A stretch of 21,896 nt of DNA from JANOGU01 sp964499865 (GTDB lineage: Bacteria; Pseudomonadota; Alphaproteobacteria; Rhodobacterales; Rhodobacteraceae). How positions within the stretch are numbered: the first letter of the stretch is position 1; the number at the start of each line of letters is the position of its first letter. The position numbers and the translations under genes are program-made. The DNA lies in the NCBI GenBank assembly GCA_964499865.1, contig CAZCPY010000046.1, positions 1 through 21,896 on the forward strand, in the 5' to 3' direction. The notes beneath the pieces were generated by a model that was not told the DNA's origin, searched no databases, and saw only the letters and a list, made by a program, of their open reading frames with translations. Shown one piece after another: positions 7,112 through 14,625 of the stretch.

Positions 7112-7906
7112 CTATCCCGCCGTATAGCCGCCATCGGCGTAAAGCACGTGGCCGGTGTAGAAATCCGACGCCCCGGATGCCAGGAACAGCAGCGGTCCGG
7201 CAAGATCCTCGGGCTCGCCCAACCGGCCCTTCGGCACGCGGGCGAGGAACCCCGCCCGCACCGCGCGGGCGTTGTCGTCGTCGGCGAACATCCAGGCCGT
7301 CAGCGGCGACCGGAAGACGGTCGGCGCGATGGCGTTCACGGTGATGCCGGTGGGGCCAAGCTCGCAGCCGAGCGCCCGCGTGATCCCGTCGACCGCGGCC
7401 TTGGACGCGCAGTAGGCGGTGTAGCCCGCCGGATGGCCCAGCAGGCCGCGGGCAGAGGAGACGAAGACGATCTTGCCGCCCCCCCCTTGCGCCTTCATCT
7501 GCACGGTCGCGGCGCGCGCGATCAGCCAGCTTTGCGTGACATTGGCGTCCATCACCTCGGCAAAGGTCTCGGGCGCCATGGCGTCGATCTTCGCCACCCG
7601 GTTGATGCCGGACGCGACGACGAGGATATCGAGCCGCCCGAAGGCCCGGACCGCCTGCGCCACCAGCGCGTCGCAGGCCTGCGGACTGTCGGGGCGCAGG
7701 TTGGCTTCCGCCACCTCGGCGCCGCCGTTGCGGCATGTGCTGGCGATCTCGGCCAGTTCGGCGCTGCGGCCCGCCGCCAGCACCAGCCTTGCCCCGGCCC
7801 CGCCCAGCACACGCGCCGCCACGGTGCCGAAGGCGCCCGTGGCGCCGGTGACCAGCGCCACCTTGCCGCGGATATCGAACAGATGTGCGGGATCGGGCAG
7901 CGTCAT
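7112..7906 (-). CDS. Short-chain dehydrogenase/reductase (SDR)
   Basis: A 264-residue classical SDR. The cofactor motif is TGATGAFG (residues 20-27), with ASGIN near residue 98 in place of NNAG. The active-site region is FVSSARG (Ser150/151) with Tyr165-CAS-Lys169. Near the C-terminus there are GRLGEPEDLAGPLLFLAS and a DGGYTAG ending, as in the FabG/gluconate 5-dehydrogenase-like branch. The substrate is unknown. With the neighbouring hydroxyacyl-CoA-dehydrogenase-type enzyme it gives the operon two alcohol oxidation steps. Its start overlaps the stop of a 17-codon reading frame (TGA/ATG overlap), and CAGGGGA lies just upstream as ribosome site. It probably acts in the cytoplasm as a tetramer, like its family. 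Confidence 0.88.
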   Translation of the reverse strand: MTLPDPAHLFDIRGKVALVTGATGAFGTVAARVLGGAGARLVLAAGRSAELAEIASTCRNGGAEVAEANLRPDSPQACDALVAQAVRAFGRLDILVVASGINRVAKIDAMAPETFAEVMDANVTQSWLIARAATVQMKAQGGGGKIVFVSSARGLLGHPAGYTAYCASKAAVDGITRALGCELGPTGITVNAIAPTVFRSPLTAWMFADDDNARAVRAGFLARVPKGRLGEPEDLAGPLLFLASGASDFYTGHVLYADGGYTAG

Positions 7907-7956
7907 GCGGGCATCCCCTGCCGGTTACCGACCGTCCGTTCGGCCATCCGGCTCAT
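7903..7956 (-). other. 17-codon reading frame coupled at both ends (cupin to SDR)
   Basis: Between the cupin and SDR genes, an ATG at 7956 overlaps the cupin TGA. The frame reads MSRMAERTVGNRQGMPA, and its own TGA overlaps the SDR start. Both junctions are 4-bp ATGA overlaps. The frame fills the 46-nt gap exactly, so a ribosome could pass from cupin to SDR without leaving the message. Nothing shows that the peptide itself has a role; it may be a coupling bridge or chance. Confidence 0.25.
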
Positions 7957-8303
7957 GGCGCGGCCCCCGGCGGGTAGGGCATGACCACGACCATGCGGCA
8001 GACGTGGTTCGACCGGTTGACGATCTCGCGCAGCTCTCCCGGCGCAAGGGTGCAGCTGTCCATCGGGCCCAGCACCACCTCCTGCCCGCCCGCGATCACC
8101 GTCATCTCGCCGTCGAGCACGAGGTAGACCTTCTCGAAGGGCGTGGCGTCGGGCCCCGCGCCGCCGCCGGGCAGGAACTGCGACAGGCCCATCCACTGGT
8201 TGCGCGGACCGCCCTCGGCAAAGCCCTGCAGCCGCAGGCCGACCACGCCGCGGTGGTTGGGTGCGTCGTAGGGGCGCGCCTGGGCAAAGCGGGTGACCTG
8301 CAT
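7953..8303 (-). CDS. Small cupin-domain protein lacking the usual metal-binding histidines
   Basis: A 116-residue single-domain cupin. The beta-barrel signature is visible as FLPGGGAGPDATPFEKVYLVLDGEMTVI (about residues 43-70) and LGPMDSCTLAPGELREIVNRSNH (about 77-100). In the standard motifs, H-x-H and Glu in the first part and His in the second bind the metal. Here only the Glu is kept: the H-x-H site reads Pro-Asp-Ala and the second-motif His is Arg. An enzymatic metal role is therefore doubtful; ligand binding or a structural role is more likely. Its start overlaps the hydrolase stop by one base (TGATG), so the two are coupled. It is located between the hydrolase and SDR of the same operon. 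Confidence 0.75.
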   Translation of the reverse strand: MQVTRFAQARPYDAPNHRGVVGLRLQGFAEGGPRNQWMGLSQFLPGGGAGPDATPFEKVYLVLDGEMTVIAGGQEVVLGPMDSCTLAPGELREIVNRSNHVCRMVVVMPYPPGAAP

Positions 8304-9139
8304 CAGAAGGCCGCTCCGCGCTCGATCCGGTAGCCGCCGGTCCTGTCGATCATCGCCACCAGCCGGATGATGCAGCCGTCGCCGCGGTCCCAGTTCCAGG
8401 GGAAGAAGGCGAAGGTGCAGCGCTTGCCGGTCACCGCGTCGAGGTCGCCGCCGACGTTCTCGATGCCCAGGATGCCCGCCTTGAACAGGATGTTGTGCAC
8501 CGGTTCCCACTCCGGGAAGTCGTCCTTCCAGTCGCGCCCGCCGGACCAGTCGAAGTATTCCTTCTCCAGATGCGGCAGCAGGGGCCCGTTGCGCTGCGGG
8601 CCGATCGCGGTGGCCAGCGGGTGGTCGTTGGCCTGGGTGTCATGGCCCACGACCTTGACCCCCTTCTCGACCAGCCAGTGCCCGGCCGAGGGCACGAAGC
8701 CCGGGCAGTAGGCGAAGTAGTCGCCATCCTCGTAGCGCTTGTGCCAGCCGGTGTTCAGGATCAGCACGTCGCCCTTGCGGATCGCGTGGCCGCAGGCGCG
8801 TTCGAGGTCATCGCCGGTGATCGGCTCCCACATCTTCTTGGGCAGCGACACGACAAGGCCGGTGCCGAAGAAATGCGGCAGCGGCACCTCGTCGATGAAG
8901 GGCGTGCCCTGCACCACATGGGCGGGGGCGTCGATGTGGGTGGTGGCGTGCATCGTCGTGGTGATGCGCTGCGACAGCACGCCCGACTTGGCCATGTAGT
9001 GGATGCGCTCGATGCGCACGTCCTGGAAGTACGGCCAGTTCGGGTGCTGGAAGCCGAAGCGGTGGCTGAGGTTGTAGAACTCCAGCCCCATGCTGTTGTC
9101 GAGGTTGCCCTCGAATTCGATGCCGCGAACCTTGACCAT
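8303..9139 (-). CDS. Cyclase-family metal-dependent hydrolase (kynurenine formamidase/isatin hydrolase superfamily)
   Basis: A 278-residue protein of the PF04199 'cyclase' family, whose characterised members hydrolyse amides or lactam-like rings (arylformamidase KynB, isatin hydrolase). The metal motif is H64-ATT-H68-I-D70-APA-H74. The start is at MVKVRGIEFEGN, with AGGGGGAG about 10 nt upstream. Aromatic residues are abundant (FYNLSHRFGFQHPNWPYF and FAFFPWNWDRGDG). It is the first gene of the minus-strand operon and is divergent from iclR, so it probably performs the entry reaction on the imported compound: opening a ring or cleaving an amide or ester. The substrate is not readable. A vague 'cyclase' name should not be taken as cyclisation. 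Confidence 0.85.
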   Translation of the reverse strand: MVKVRGIEFEGNLDNSMGLEFYNLSHRFGFQHPNWPYFQDVRIERIHYMAKSGVLSQRITTTMHATTHIDAPAHVVQGTPFIDEVPLPHFFGTGLVVSLPKKMWEPITGDDLERACGHAIRKGDVLILNTGWHKRYEDGDYFAYCPGFVPSAGHWLVEKGVKVVGHDTQANDHPLATAIGPQRNGPLLPHLEKEYFDWSGGRDWKDDFPEWEPVHNILFKAGILGIENVGGDLDAVTGKRCTFAFFPWNWDRGDGCIIRLVAMIDRTGGYRIERGAAF

Positions 9140-9169
9140 GCCGGACTCTCCCCCTGTCTGTCCCGCATG

Positions 9170-9198
9170 ATGATGCACATGACCCGTATTGCGGTCAA
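9170..9198 (-). promoter_or_regulatory. Candidate promoter of the hydrolase-transporter-BKACE operon
   Basis: Read on the minus strand: -35 TTGACC (9193-9198), 17-nt spacer, -10 CATCAT (9170-9175). This matches the sigma-70 consensus at 5 of 6 and 4 of 6 positions. The 5' leader to the ATG at 9139 would be about 25 nt, with an AGGGGGAG ribosome site. An inverted repeat lies inside the spacer and touches the -35 box, which suits repression by the divergent IclR protein. Confidence 0.45.
9180..9197. promoter_or_regulatory. Inverted repeat TGACC-N8-GGTCA, candidate IclR operator
   Basis: Perfect 5-bp arms with an 8-nt centre, 18 bp overall. It lies in the 102-bp gap between the hydrolase gene and iclR. 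It overlaps the proposed -35 boxes of both divergent promoters, so one bound dimer could control both. IclR proteins bind short palindromes near their own genes. The assignment rests on position and symmetry only. Confidence 0.4.
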
Positions 9199-9217
9199 CG
9201 GCCTTGCGCGCTAGCCT
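9189..9217 (+). promoter_or_regulatory. Candidate promoter of the iclR gene
   Basis: TTGCGG (9189-9194), 17-nt spacer, TAGCCT (9212-9217). The match to consensus is moderate (3 of 6 in each box). The implied start of transcription is about 18-20 nt before the ATG at 9242. Its -35 box overlaps the -35 of the opposite promoter by 2 bp. Confidence 0.3.
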
Positions 9218-9241
9218 GTCCCCGGCAAGGCGGAGAAGGCG

Positions 9242-9973
9242 ATGGACGGCGCAGAAGACCCCGGGCGGGGCGGCATCCAGGTGATCGCGCGGGCGGCGGC
9301 GGTGCTGCGCGCGCTCAAGGACCAGCCGGGGGGCCTGAGCCTGGCGCAGATCGCCGCGGCGGTCGGCCTGCCGCGGTCCACCGTGCAGCGCATCGTGCAG
9401 GCGCTGGCCGAGGAACGGCTGCTGATCGCCGCGGGCACCAGCGGCGTGCGGCTGGGGCCCGAGCTTCTGGCGCTGGCGGGGGCAGCGCAGGACAGCGCCG
9501 TCGACCGCTGCCGCCCGGTGCTGCAGCGGCTGGCCGACACCACGGGCGAGACGGTGGACCTGTCGATCCTGCGCGGCGGGCGGATGATCTTCCTCGACCA
9601 GGTGCCCGGGCGGCACCGGCTGCGCGCGGCCTCGGCCGTGGGCGAGGTGTTTCCGCTGGCGACCACCGCCAACGGCCGCGCCTGCCTCGCGCGCCTGCCC
9701 GAGGCCGAGGCCCGCCGTCTGGTGCAGGCCGAGGGTGCCGACTGGGCTGCGGTGCAGCCCCGGCTTGCCGCCATCGGTGCCGGTGCCCTGGCCGAGGATG
9801 CGGAAGACCACACCCCCGGCATCGCCGCGCTGGGGTTCGCCTTCGCCGACCTGGGCGGCAGCCTGCACGCGATCTCCGTCCCCGTCCCCGCCGCCCGCTG
9901 GGGCGCGGTGCGCGCAACGGTCGCCGCGGCGCTGGCGGCCGCGCGGGCCGACATCGCGCGAATCTACGGCTGA
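9242..9973 (+). CDS. IclR-family transcriptional regulator
   Basis: A 243-residue DNA-binding regulator. The winged helix-turn-helix covers about residues 12-70 (VIARAAAVLRALKDQPGGLSLAQIAAAVGLPRSTVQRIVQAL), and the IclR effector domain follows (VLQRLADTTGETVDLSILRGGRMIFLDQV, then FPLATTANGRACLA and LGFAFADLGGSLHAISVPVP). IclR proteins usually sense an aromatic or small carboxylic acid. The gene is divergent from the hydrolase-transporter-BKACE operon and sits between the two catabolic blocks, converging on the second BKACE gene with only 8 bp between stops. It most likely controls the 9139-538 operon. Control of the aromatic block is possible but has less positional support. Confidence 0.9.
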   Translation: MDGAEDPGRGGIQVIARAAAVLRALKDQPGGLSLAQIAAAVGLPRSTVQRIVQALAEERLLIAAGTSGVRLGPELLALAGAAQDSAVDRCRPVLQRLADTTGETVDLSILRGGRMIFLDQVPGRHRLRAASAVGEVFPLATTANGRACLARLPEAEARRLVQAEGADWAAVQPRLAAIGAGALAEDAEDHTPGIAALGFAFADLGGSLHAISVPVPAARWGAVRATVAAALAAARADIARIYG

Positions 9974-9981
9974 GGCGGCCG

Positions 9982-10806
9982 TCACGGCGCCAGCCCCAGG
10001 ATCGCGCGGGCCTCGGCGGGCGTGGCCACGGGCCGGGCGTGGCGGTCGCAGATCTTCACCACCCGGCGCACGAGGGCCGCGTTCGACGGCGCAAGCGTGG
10101 TGCGGTCCAGCCGCACGTTGTCCTCCAGACCCGTGCGCGCATGCCCGCCCGCCGCCACGCACCATTCGTTCAGCACGATCTGCGCAGGCCCGATCCCCGC
10201 CGCGCACCATTCCGACCCCGGCAGCAGGCGCTCCACGCTGCGGATGTAGTAGTCGAAGACGTCGCGGTCGGCGGGCATGGCGTTCCTAACTCCCATCACG
10301 AACTGCACATAGGCCGGCGCCTTCAGCCGCCCGTCGCGCTGCATCGCCGCCGCCTGGTGGATGTGGGACAGGTCGAAGCACTCGATCTCGGGCTTCACCC
10401 CATGGGCCAGCATCTCGCTCGCCAGCCAGTCCACCAGATCGGGCGGATTCTCGTAGACGCGGGTGGGAAAGTTGTTCGACCCCACCGACAGGCTGGCCAT
10501 CTCGGGCCGCAGGGGCAGCATCTCCCCGCGCGCGCGCCCTGCCCCCGACCGCCCGCCGGTGGACAGCTGCACGATCATCCCCGGGCAATGCGCGCGCACG
10601 CCTTCCATCAGGCGGGCGAAGCGCTCCGGGTCGGACGAGGGCGACCCGTCGTCATTGCGCACATGCGCATGCAGGATCGCGGCCCCGGCCTCGAAGGCCT
10701 CGTGCGTCGATTCCACCTGTTCGGCCACGCTGATCGGCACCGCGGGGTTGTCCGACTTCTGCGGCAGCGATCCGGTGATGGCCACGCAGATGATGCAGGG
10801 CTTCAT
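9982..10806 (-). CDS. BKACE family beta-keto acid cleavage enzyme (DUF849), copy 2, next to ring-cleavage genes
   Basis: A 274-residue BKACE close in length to the founder Kce. It has CVAITGSLPQKSDNPAVPIS at the N-terminus, zinc pair His46-x-His48 in AILHAHVR, QLSTGGRSGAG (~82), PEMASLSVGSNNF, and GLED (Glu228-Asp229) followed by NVRL. All residues expected for zinc and acetyl-CoA-dependent cleavage appear present. It overlaps the upstream dioxygenase gene by 4 bp (ATGA) and is last in that operon. In a hydroxyquinol pathway the product of maleylacetate reductase is 3-oxoadipate, itself a beta-keto acid, so this enzyme may convert 3-oxoadipate plus acetyl-CoA to acetoacetate plus succinyl-CoA. 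This is inferred. It shares only family motifs with copy 1, so it is not a recent duplicate. Confidence 0.88.
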   Translation of the reverse strand: MKPCIICVAITGSLPQKSDNPAVPISVAEQVESTHEAFEAGAAILHAHVRNDDGSPSSDPERFARLMEGVRAHCPGMIVQLSTGGRSGAGRARGEMLPLRPEMASLSVGSNNFPTRVYENPPDLVDWLASEMLAHGVKPEIECFDLSHIHQAAAMQRDGRLKAPAYVQFVMGVRNAMPADRDVFDYYIRSVERLLPGSEWCAAGIGPAQIVLNEWCVAAGGHARTGLEDNVRLDRTTLAPSNAALVRRVVKICDRHARPVATPAEARAILGLAP

Positions 10807-11705
10807 GGCTGCGGGCCTTCGGGCGCAAGCGTGAAGTCCCAGTCCAGTTCCCAGAACGGTGCCGCGACCCCTGCCGCGGCGGCCGCGTCCGGGTCATCGT
10901 TCAGGCGGAAATCGCCGATGAGCGATTCCTTGACGCCGAAGACCGCGTCCATCTCCAGATACGGACAGTCGGGCGGGAAGACATGGGTGATGACCTCGGC
11001 AAAGCCCGGCGCCTTCACCCTGAAGTGGATATGCGCCGCGCGGTTGGGGCCGCGGCCCATGGCGCGCAGAAGCTGGCCGACCGGGCCGTCATCGGGGATC
11101 GGGTAGTCGCGCGGCTTGACGCTGCGGAAGTGGTAGCGCCCTTCTGCATCGGTAGTGAAGATGCCTCGCAGGTTCATCGCGGGCTGCGTGCCCGGTTGCT
11201 GCACGTCGTAGAAGCCGTCGTCGTTGGTCTGCCAGGCATCGACCGTGGCGCCTGCGATGGGTGTCCCGTCCGCCGCCAGCACGCGGCCGCGCACGACAAG
11301 CGGCTGGCCCTTGCCGTCGAGGCAGATGTTCGCCCCGTTGTCGTGGCGGGGCGGGTTCTCGACGTAGAAGGGCCCCAGGATCGTGCTTTCGGTCACCGCC
11401 TCGGCATGGCCGTGGTTGATCGCATCGACCAGCATGGTGACGCCCAACGTGTCCGACAGCAGGATGTATTCCTGCCGCCAGTCGTTGCACATCTGGCCCG
11501 TGGCGGTCAGGAAGCGGATCGCGGCCAGCCATTCGTCATGGCTTGGCCGCACGTCCTTGACGAAGGCGTGCAGGTGGCGGATGGCGCTGGACATCACCTC
11601 GCGCAGGCGCGGATCGACCTCTCCGGTCATCCGGGCGATCACCACCTCGGCCGAGGTCTCTTCCTCGAAATAGGGATACCGGGTCCAGCTGCGCTTTTCG
11701 GCCAT
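10803..11705 (-). CDS. Intradiol ring-cleavage dioxygenase, hydroxyquinol 1,2-dioxygenase-like
   Basis: A 300-residue non-haem Fe(III) dioxygenase. The N-terminal helical dimerisation domain spans residues ~20-105 (RHLHAFVKDVRPSHDEWLAAIRFL). The beta-sandwich catalytic domain spans ~110-290. All four iron ligands are in place: Tyr166 (DGFYDVQ), Tyr201 (DYPIPDDGP), His225 and His227 (AHIHF), plus Arg222. The presence of the helical domain points to the catechol/hydroxyquinol group rather than protocatechuate 3,4-dioxygenase. Neighbouring maleylacetate reductase makes hydroxyquinol the best guess for substrate, giving maleylacetate; chlorocatechol is an alternative. It lies 22 bp after the monooxygenase gene and overlaps the BKACE gene by 4 bp. 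Confidence 0.88.
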   Translation of the reverse strand: MAEKRSWTRYPYFEEETSAEVVIARMTGEVDPRLREVMSSAIRHLHAFVKDVRPSHDEWLAAIRFLTATGQMCNDWRQEYILLSDTLGVTMLVDAINHGHAEAVTESTILGPFYVENPPRHDNGANICLDGKGQPLVVRGRVLAADGTPIAGATVDAWQTNDDGFYDVQQPGTQPAMNLRGIFTTDAEGRYHFRSVKPRDYPIPDDGPVGQLLRAMGRGPNRAAHIHFRVKAPGFAEVITHVFPPDCPYLEMDAVFGVKESLIGDFRLNDDPDAAAAAGVAAPFWELDWDFTLAPEGPQP

Positions 11706-11727
11706 CGTCGGTCCCCCTCAGTGCCCC

Positions 11728-13482
11728 TCAATGCCCCAGAACCGCGGCCAGCGCGCGCCGCAGCGCGCCCTCGGCATCCGCCACGGCACCCTGGCTGCGC
11801 CAGGCGACGTGCTGGTCGGGGCGCACCAGCAGGCAGCCCGCGTCGGCAATCTCCCGCACGCGGTCCCAGTCGCCGGCGTGGTCCTCGTAATCCGCGCGCG
11901 GGCCGATGGTGACGCAGCGGATGTCCAGCCCCAGCGCCGCCCCCGCCGCCCGCGCCGCGGCGACCCAGGGGGCGCCGCCGATGCCGGTGATCAGCGTGAA
12001 CCGCCCCTTGCCGCAGAGGTCGAGCGTGGAATGCCTGCCCCCCCGCCGGTCATGGACCCAGGCATGCGGCAGCCGCGCGCCGGGGAAGGTGGTGGCCTGG
12101 TAGAAAAGCTCCATGTCCGCATTGGGCGCGGGCGGCGCCTGCCCGTCGCCCGCCACGGCGCCCGAGGTATAGCGCTGGTTCATCTCGACCCCGTGGCAGT
12201 CGAATTCGTAGACCTTGAAGTCGATGGCGCGGCGCAGCGCCGCCCGCTGCGCCTCGCCTGCGGGCGTGGCATCGCAGCGCGCGGCCATGCTGCGTTCGAT
12301 GCGGTCGTGGTCGACGCCGCCGTCCATCCCCAGCGCCTCGAAGATCGGGCCGAATTCGGCGATCGACTGGTTCGCCCGCGTGACGATCTGGCGGGCGACC
12401 GGCGCGCGTTCCGCGCTGTAGCTGTCGAGCAGCCTGGGCGTCGCCTGCCCCTTCAGGACAGCCGCCAGCTTCCAGGCGAGGTTGAAGGCGTCCTGAATGG
12501 AGGTATTCGATCCCAGCCCGTTCGACGGCGGATGGCGGTGCGCGGCATCGCCCATGATGAAGACGCGGCCCGCCTGCAAGTGCGTGGCAAAGCAGTTGTT
12601 GACGGTCCAGGTATTGGCGGAAATCAGGTCGATCTCCAGGTCCGGCACGCCCACCAGTTGCCGCGCGACCTGGGTCGCAAGTGCCGCGTCCACCACCGGG
12701 GCGGGCTGGGTGATGTCGTAGCCCCAGACGATCAGCCATTCGTTCCAGGGCCGGACCATGCGCACGAGGCCCATGCCGATGCCGCCCACGTCGGCGCCGG
12801 GCTGCATCACCCAGTAAAGCACGCTCGGCCGGTGCGCGACGTAGCGGGACAGGTCGGCGCGGAACAGGATGTTCATGCTGCCGCCGACGCCCATCCGGCC
12901 CTCGAACGGCAGGCCCGCGTGTTCGGCCACCAGGCTGTTGCCGCCGTCGGCGCCCACCAGATAGCGCGACCGGATCGTCAGCTCCTTGCCCGTCAGCCGG
13001 TCGCGGCAGGTGGTGGTGACGCCGCCCCCGTCCTGGGCGTGGCCGAGGTATTCGGTCGACATCCGCGCCTGCGCGCCGCGGGCGCAGGCGGTCTTGAACA
13101 GGATCGGCTCCATGAAGGTCTGCGGCAGGTCGTTCATCTCGCAGGGGCTGGCGCGCAGGTGGCGGGCCTTGCTTTCGGGGCTGGTGCCCCAGGACTGCAT
13201 CCGCCCAAGTTCCTCGCCCGCAAGGCTGACGCAGAAGACGTTGTTGCCCATCAGGTGCTGGGGCGACGCATGCAGCATCGCCTCGGCCTCGACCTCGGGC
13301 CCGAGGTCGCGCAGCACCTCCATCGTGCGCTGGTTGGTGATGTGCGCCCGCGGCGTGTTGGCAAGCCAGCGGTAGCGGTTCACCACCAGCGTCCCGACCC
13401 CGTAGGAGGCCAGAAGCGCGGCCGTGGCCGACCCGGCGGGGCCGGTGCCGATGATGAGCACGTCCGTTGTGATGTCAGCCAT
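11728..13482 (-). CDS. FAD-dependent aromatic hydroxylase, TfdB/phenol monooxygenase-like
   Basis: A 584-residue class A flavoprotein monooxygenase. Domains in order are the FAD-binding GTGPAG (residues 12-17), the GADGGNS motif in the middle, the GDAAHRHPPSNGLGSNTSIQDAFNLAWKLAAVLKG block that binds the FAD ribityl chain, and a C-terminal thioredoxin-like domain (~the last 170 residues). The GDAAHRHPPSNGLGSNTS block is close to what I recall of 2,4-dichlorophenol 6-monooxygenase (TfdB). The reaction would be NAD(P)H- and O2-dependent ortho-hydroxylation of a phenol. In this operon a resorcinol- or hydroquinone-like phenol giving hydroxyquinol fits the next enzymes. The start at 13482 has an AAGGGCGG site; an upstream in-frame GTG at 13515 is less likely. 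Confidence 0.87.
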   Translation of the reverse strand: MADITTDVLIIGTGPAGSATAALLASYGVGTLVVNRYRWLANTPRAHITNQRTMEVLRDLGPEVEAEAMLHASPQHLMGNNVFCVSLAGEELGRMQSWGTSPESKARHLRASPCEMNDLPQTFMEPILFKTACARGAQARMSTEYLGHAQDGGGVTTTCRDRLTGKELTIRSRYLVGADGGNSLVAEHAGLPFEGRMGVGGSMNILFRADLSRYVAHRPSVLYWVMQPGADVGGIGMGLVRMVRPWNEWLIVWGYDITQPAPVVDAALATQVARQLVGVPDLEIDLISANTWTVNNCFATHLQAGRVFIMGDAAHRHPPSNGLGSNTSIQDAFNLAWKLAAVLKGQATPRLLDSYSAERAPVARQIVTRANQSIAEFGPIFEALGMDGGVDHDRIERSMAARCDATPAGEAQRAALRRAIDFKVYEFDCHGVEMNQRYTSGAVAGDGQAPPAPNADMELFYQATTFPGARLPHAWVHDRRGGRHSTLDLCGKGRFTLITGIGGAPWVAAARAAGAALGLDIRCVTIGPRADYEDHAGDWDRVREIADAGCLLVRPDQHVAWRSQGAVADAEGALRRALAAVLGH

Positions 13483-13563
13483 GGTCGTCCGCCCTTCCCT
13501 TGTGCGTCCCGTCACGGTCCGCCCGTGTCCGCAGCCTGAATTGCCGTGCCGCCGCCTGTCGCC

Positions 13564-14625
13564 TCATCCCGGTCGCCGTCCGTCCCAGGCCGCCTGCAGC
13601 AGCGCGCGGATGTCGTCGCGGCCGAACGGCCGCGGATTGTCGTAGCGGTCGGCCAGGGCGATGTCGGCGGCGCGGTCGAGGTCGGCCCCGGTCAGGCCGA
13701 GGTCGGCCAGCCGCTGCGGCGCGCCCAGGCGCGCGGCCAGGTCCCACAGGCCCCCACCCGCCGAACCGCCCCCGAAGACCTGCGCGAAAGGCGCCAGTTC
13801 CGCCCCCGCCACCGCCTCGTTGAAGGCGGCCGTGTGCGGCAGCAGGATCGCGTGGGTTTCGGCATGCGGCGCCCCGAAACTGCCGCCCAGCACATGCGCG
13901 AGCTTGTGGTGCAGCGCCATCGCGACATGGCCGAGCGCGGTCGAACAGCACCAGGCCGCATACAGCGCCTGCGCCCGCGCCCCGCGGTCCTGCGGCGCGG
14001 TCACCAGAACCGGCAGCGCGTCGCGGAAGGCGGGCAGCGCGTCGCGCACCATCGCCTCGACCACCGGGTTGCGGTCGGGGGCGTAAAGCGCCTCCATCCC
14101 GTGCGCCAGGGCATTCATCGCCGAGGCGACGGTCAGCCCGACCGGCAGGCCAAGCGTGAGGTCCACGTCGTAGATCACCACCTCGGGCCTGATCGCGGGG
14201 TCGCGGCGCGTGGTCTTCCGCCCTTCCGCCGTCTCGCCCAGGATGTCGGTCATCTCGGACCCGGCATAGGTCGTGGGGATCGCCACCTGATCGGCGCCGG
14301 TGCGGACGGCGATGGCCTTGCCGAGGCCCGTCGTCGACCCGCCGCCCAGGCTGACGACGCAGCTCGCGCCGGCGGCGCGGAAGGCTGCCAGCGCGGCTTC
14401 GGTCACCGCGACGGGCGTGTGCATCGCCGCGCCCGCGAAGACGCCTGCGGCCAGCGGGCCCAGCCGGTCGGCCAGCGCCTGCGCCTCCGGTCGCTGCTGC
14501 GGGGTGGACAGGACCAGCGCGCGGCCATGGCCCAGCCGCGCGACCTCGTCGCCCGCCTGCGCCAGCGTGCCGTGGCCGAAGATCACCCGCGTGGTCAGGC
14601 CGGAAAAGGTGAAGGGCCGGATCAT
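13564..14625 (-). CDS. Maleylacetate reductase (iron-containing alcohol dehydrogenase fold)
   Basis: A 353-residue NAD(P)H-dependent reductase that converts maleylacetate to 3-oxoadipate. N-terminal nucleotide-binding features are VVSLGGGSTTGLGKAIA (residue ~93-109) and AIPTTYAGSEMT. The C-terminal helical domain contains NALAHGMEALY, ALHHKLAHVLGGSFGAPHAETHAILLPH and RYDNPRPF near the end. The IPTTYAGSE and HKLAHVLGG patterns separate maleylacetate reductases from other Fe-ADHs. The length fits the family. It starts inside the stop of the upstream dioxygenase paralogue (ATGA overlap). It is the surest pathway marker in this block and directs attention to hydroxyquinol or chlorocatechol degradation. 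An 81-bp gap separates it from the monooxygenase gene. Confidence 0.9.
   Translation of the reverse strand: MIRPFTFSGLTTRVIFGHGTLAQAGDEVARLGHGRALVLSTPQQRPEAQALADRLGPLAAGVFAGAAMHTPVAVTEAALAAFRAAGASCVVSLGGGSTTGLGKAIAVRTGADQVAIPTTYAGSEMTDILGETAEGRKTTRRDPAIRPEVVIYDVDLTLGLPVGLTVASAMNALAHGMEALYAPDRNPVVEAMVRDALPAFRDALPVLVTAPQDRGARAQALYAAWCCSTALGHVAMALHHKLAHVLGGSFGAPHAETHAILLPHTAAFNEAVAGAELAPFAQVFGGGSAGGGLWDLAARLGAPQRLADLGLTGADLDRAADIALADRYDNPRPFGRDDIRALLQAAWDGRRPG

Noticed and set aside
5108..7984. 958-residue plus-strand open frame opposite the binding protein, dehydrogenase and SDR genes
   Set aside because: Three convincing minus-strand genes occupy the same DNA. The long frame changes composition at their borders, as expected of an antisense shadow.
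10803..11705. Naming the intact dioxygenase catechol or protocatechuate dioxygenase
   Set aside because: No muconate cycloisomerase or pca genes are present, and the helical N-terminal domain argues against the protocatechuate type. Maleylacetate reductase makes hydroxyquinol or chlorocatechol cleavage more fitting.
13483..13563. Short dyad CACGG-N5-CCGTG (13513-13527) in the gap before the FAD monooxygenase gene, as an operator or second promoter
   Set aside because: Only 5-bp arms, no paired -35/-10 that I trust, and the gap is small enough for simple co-transcription.
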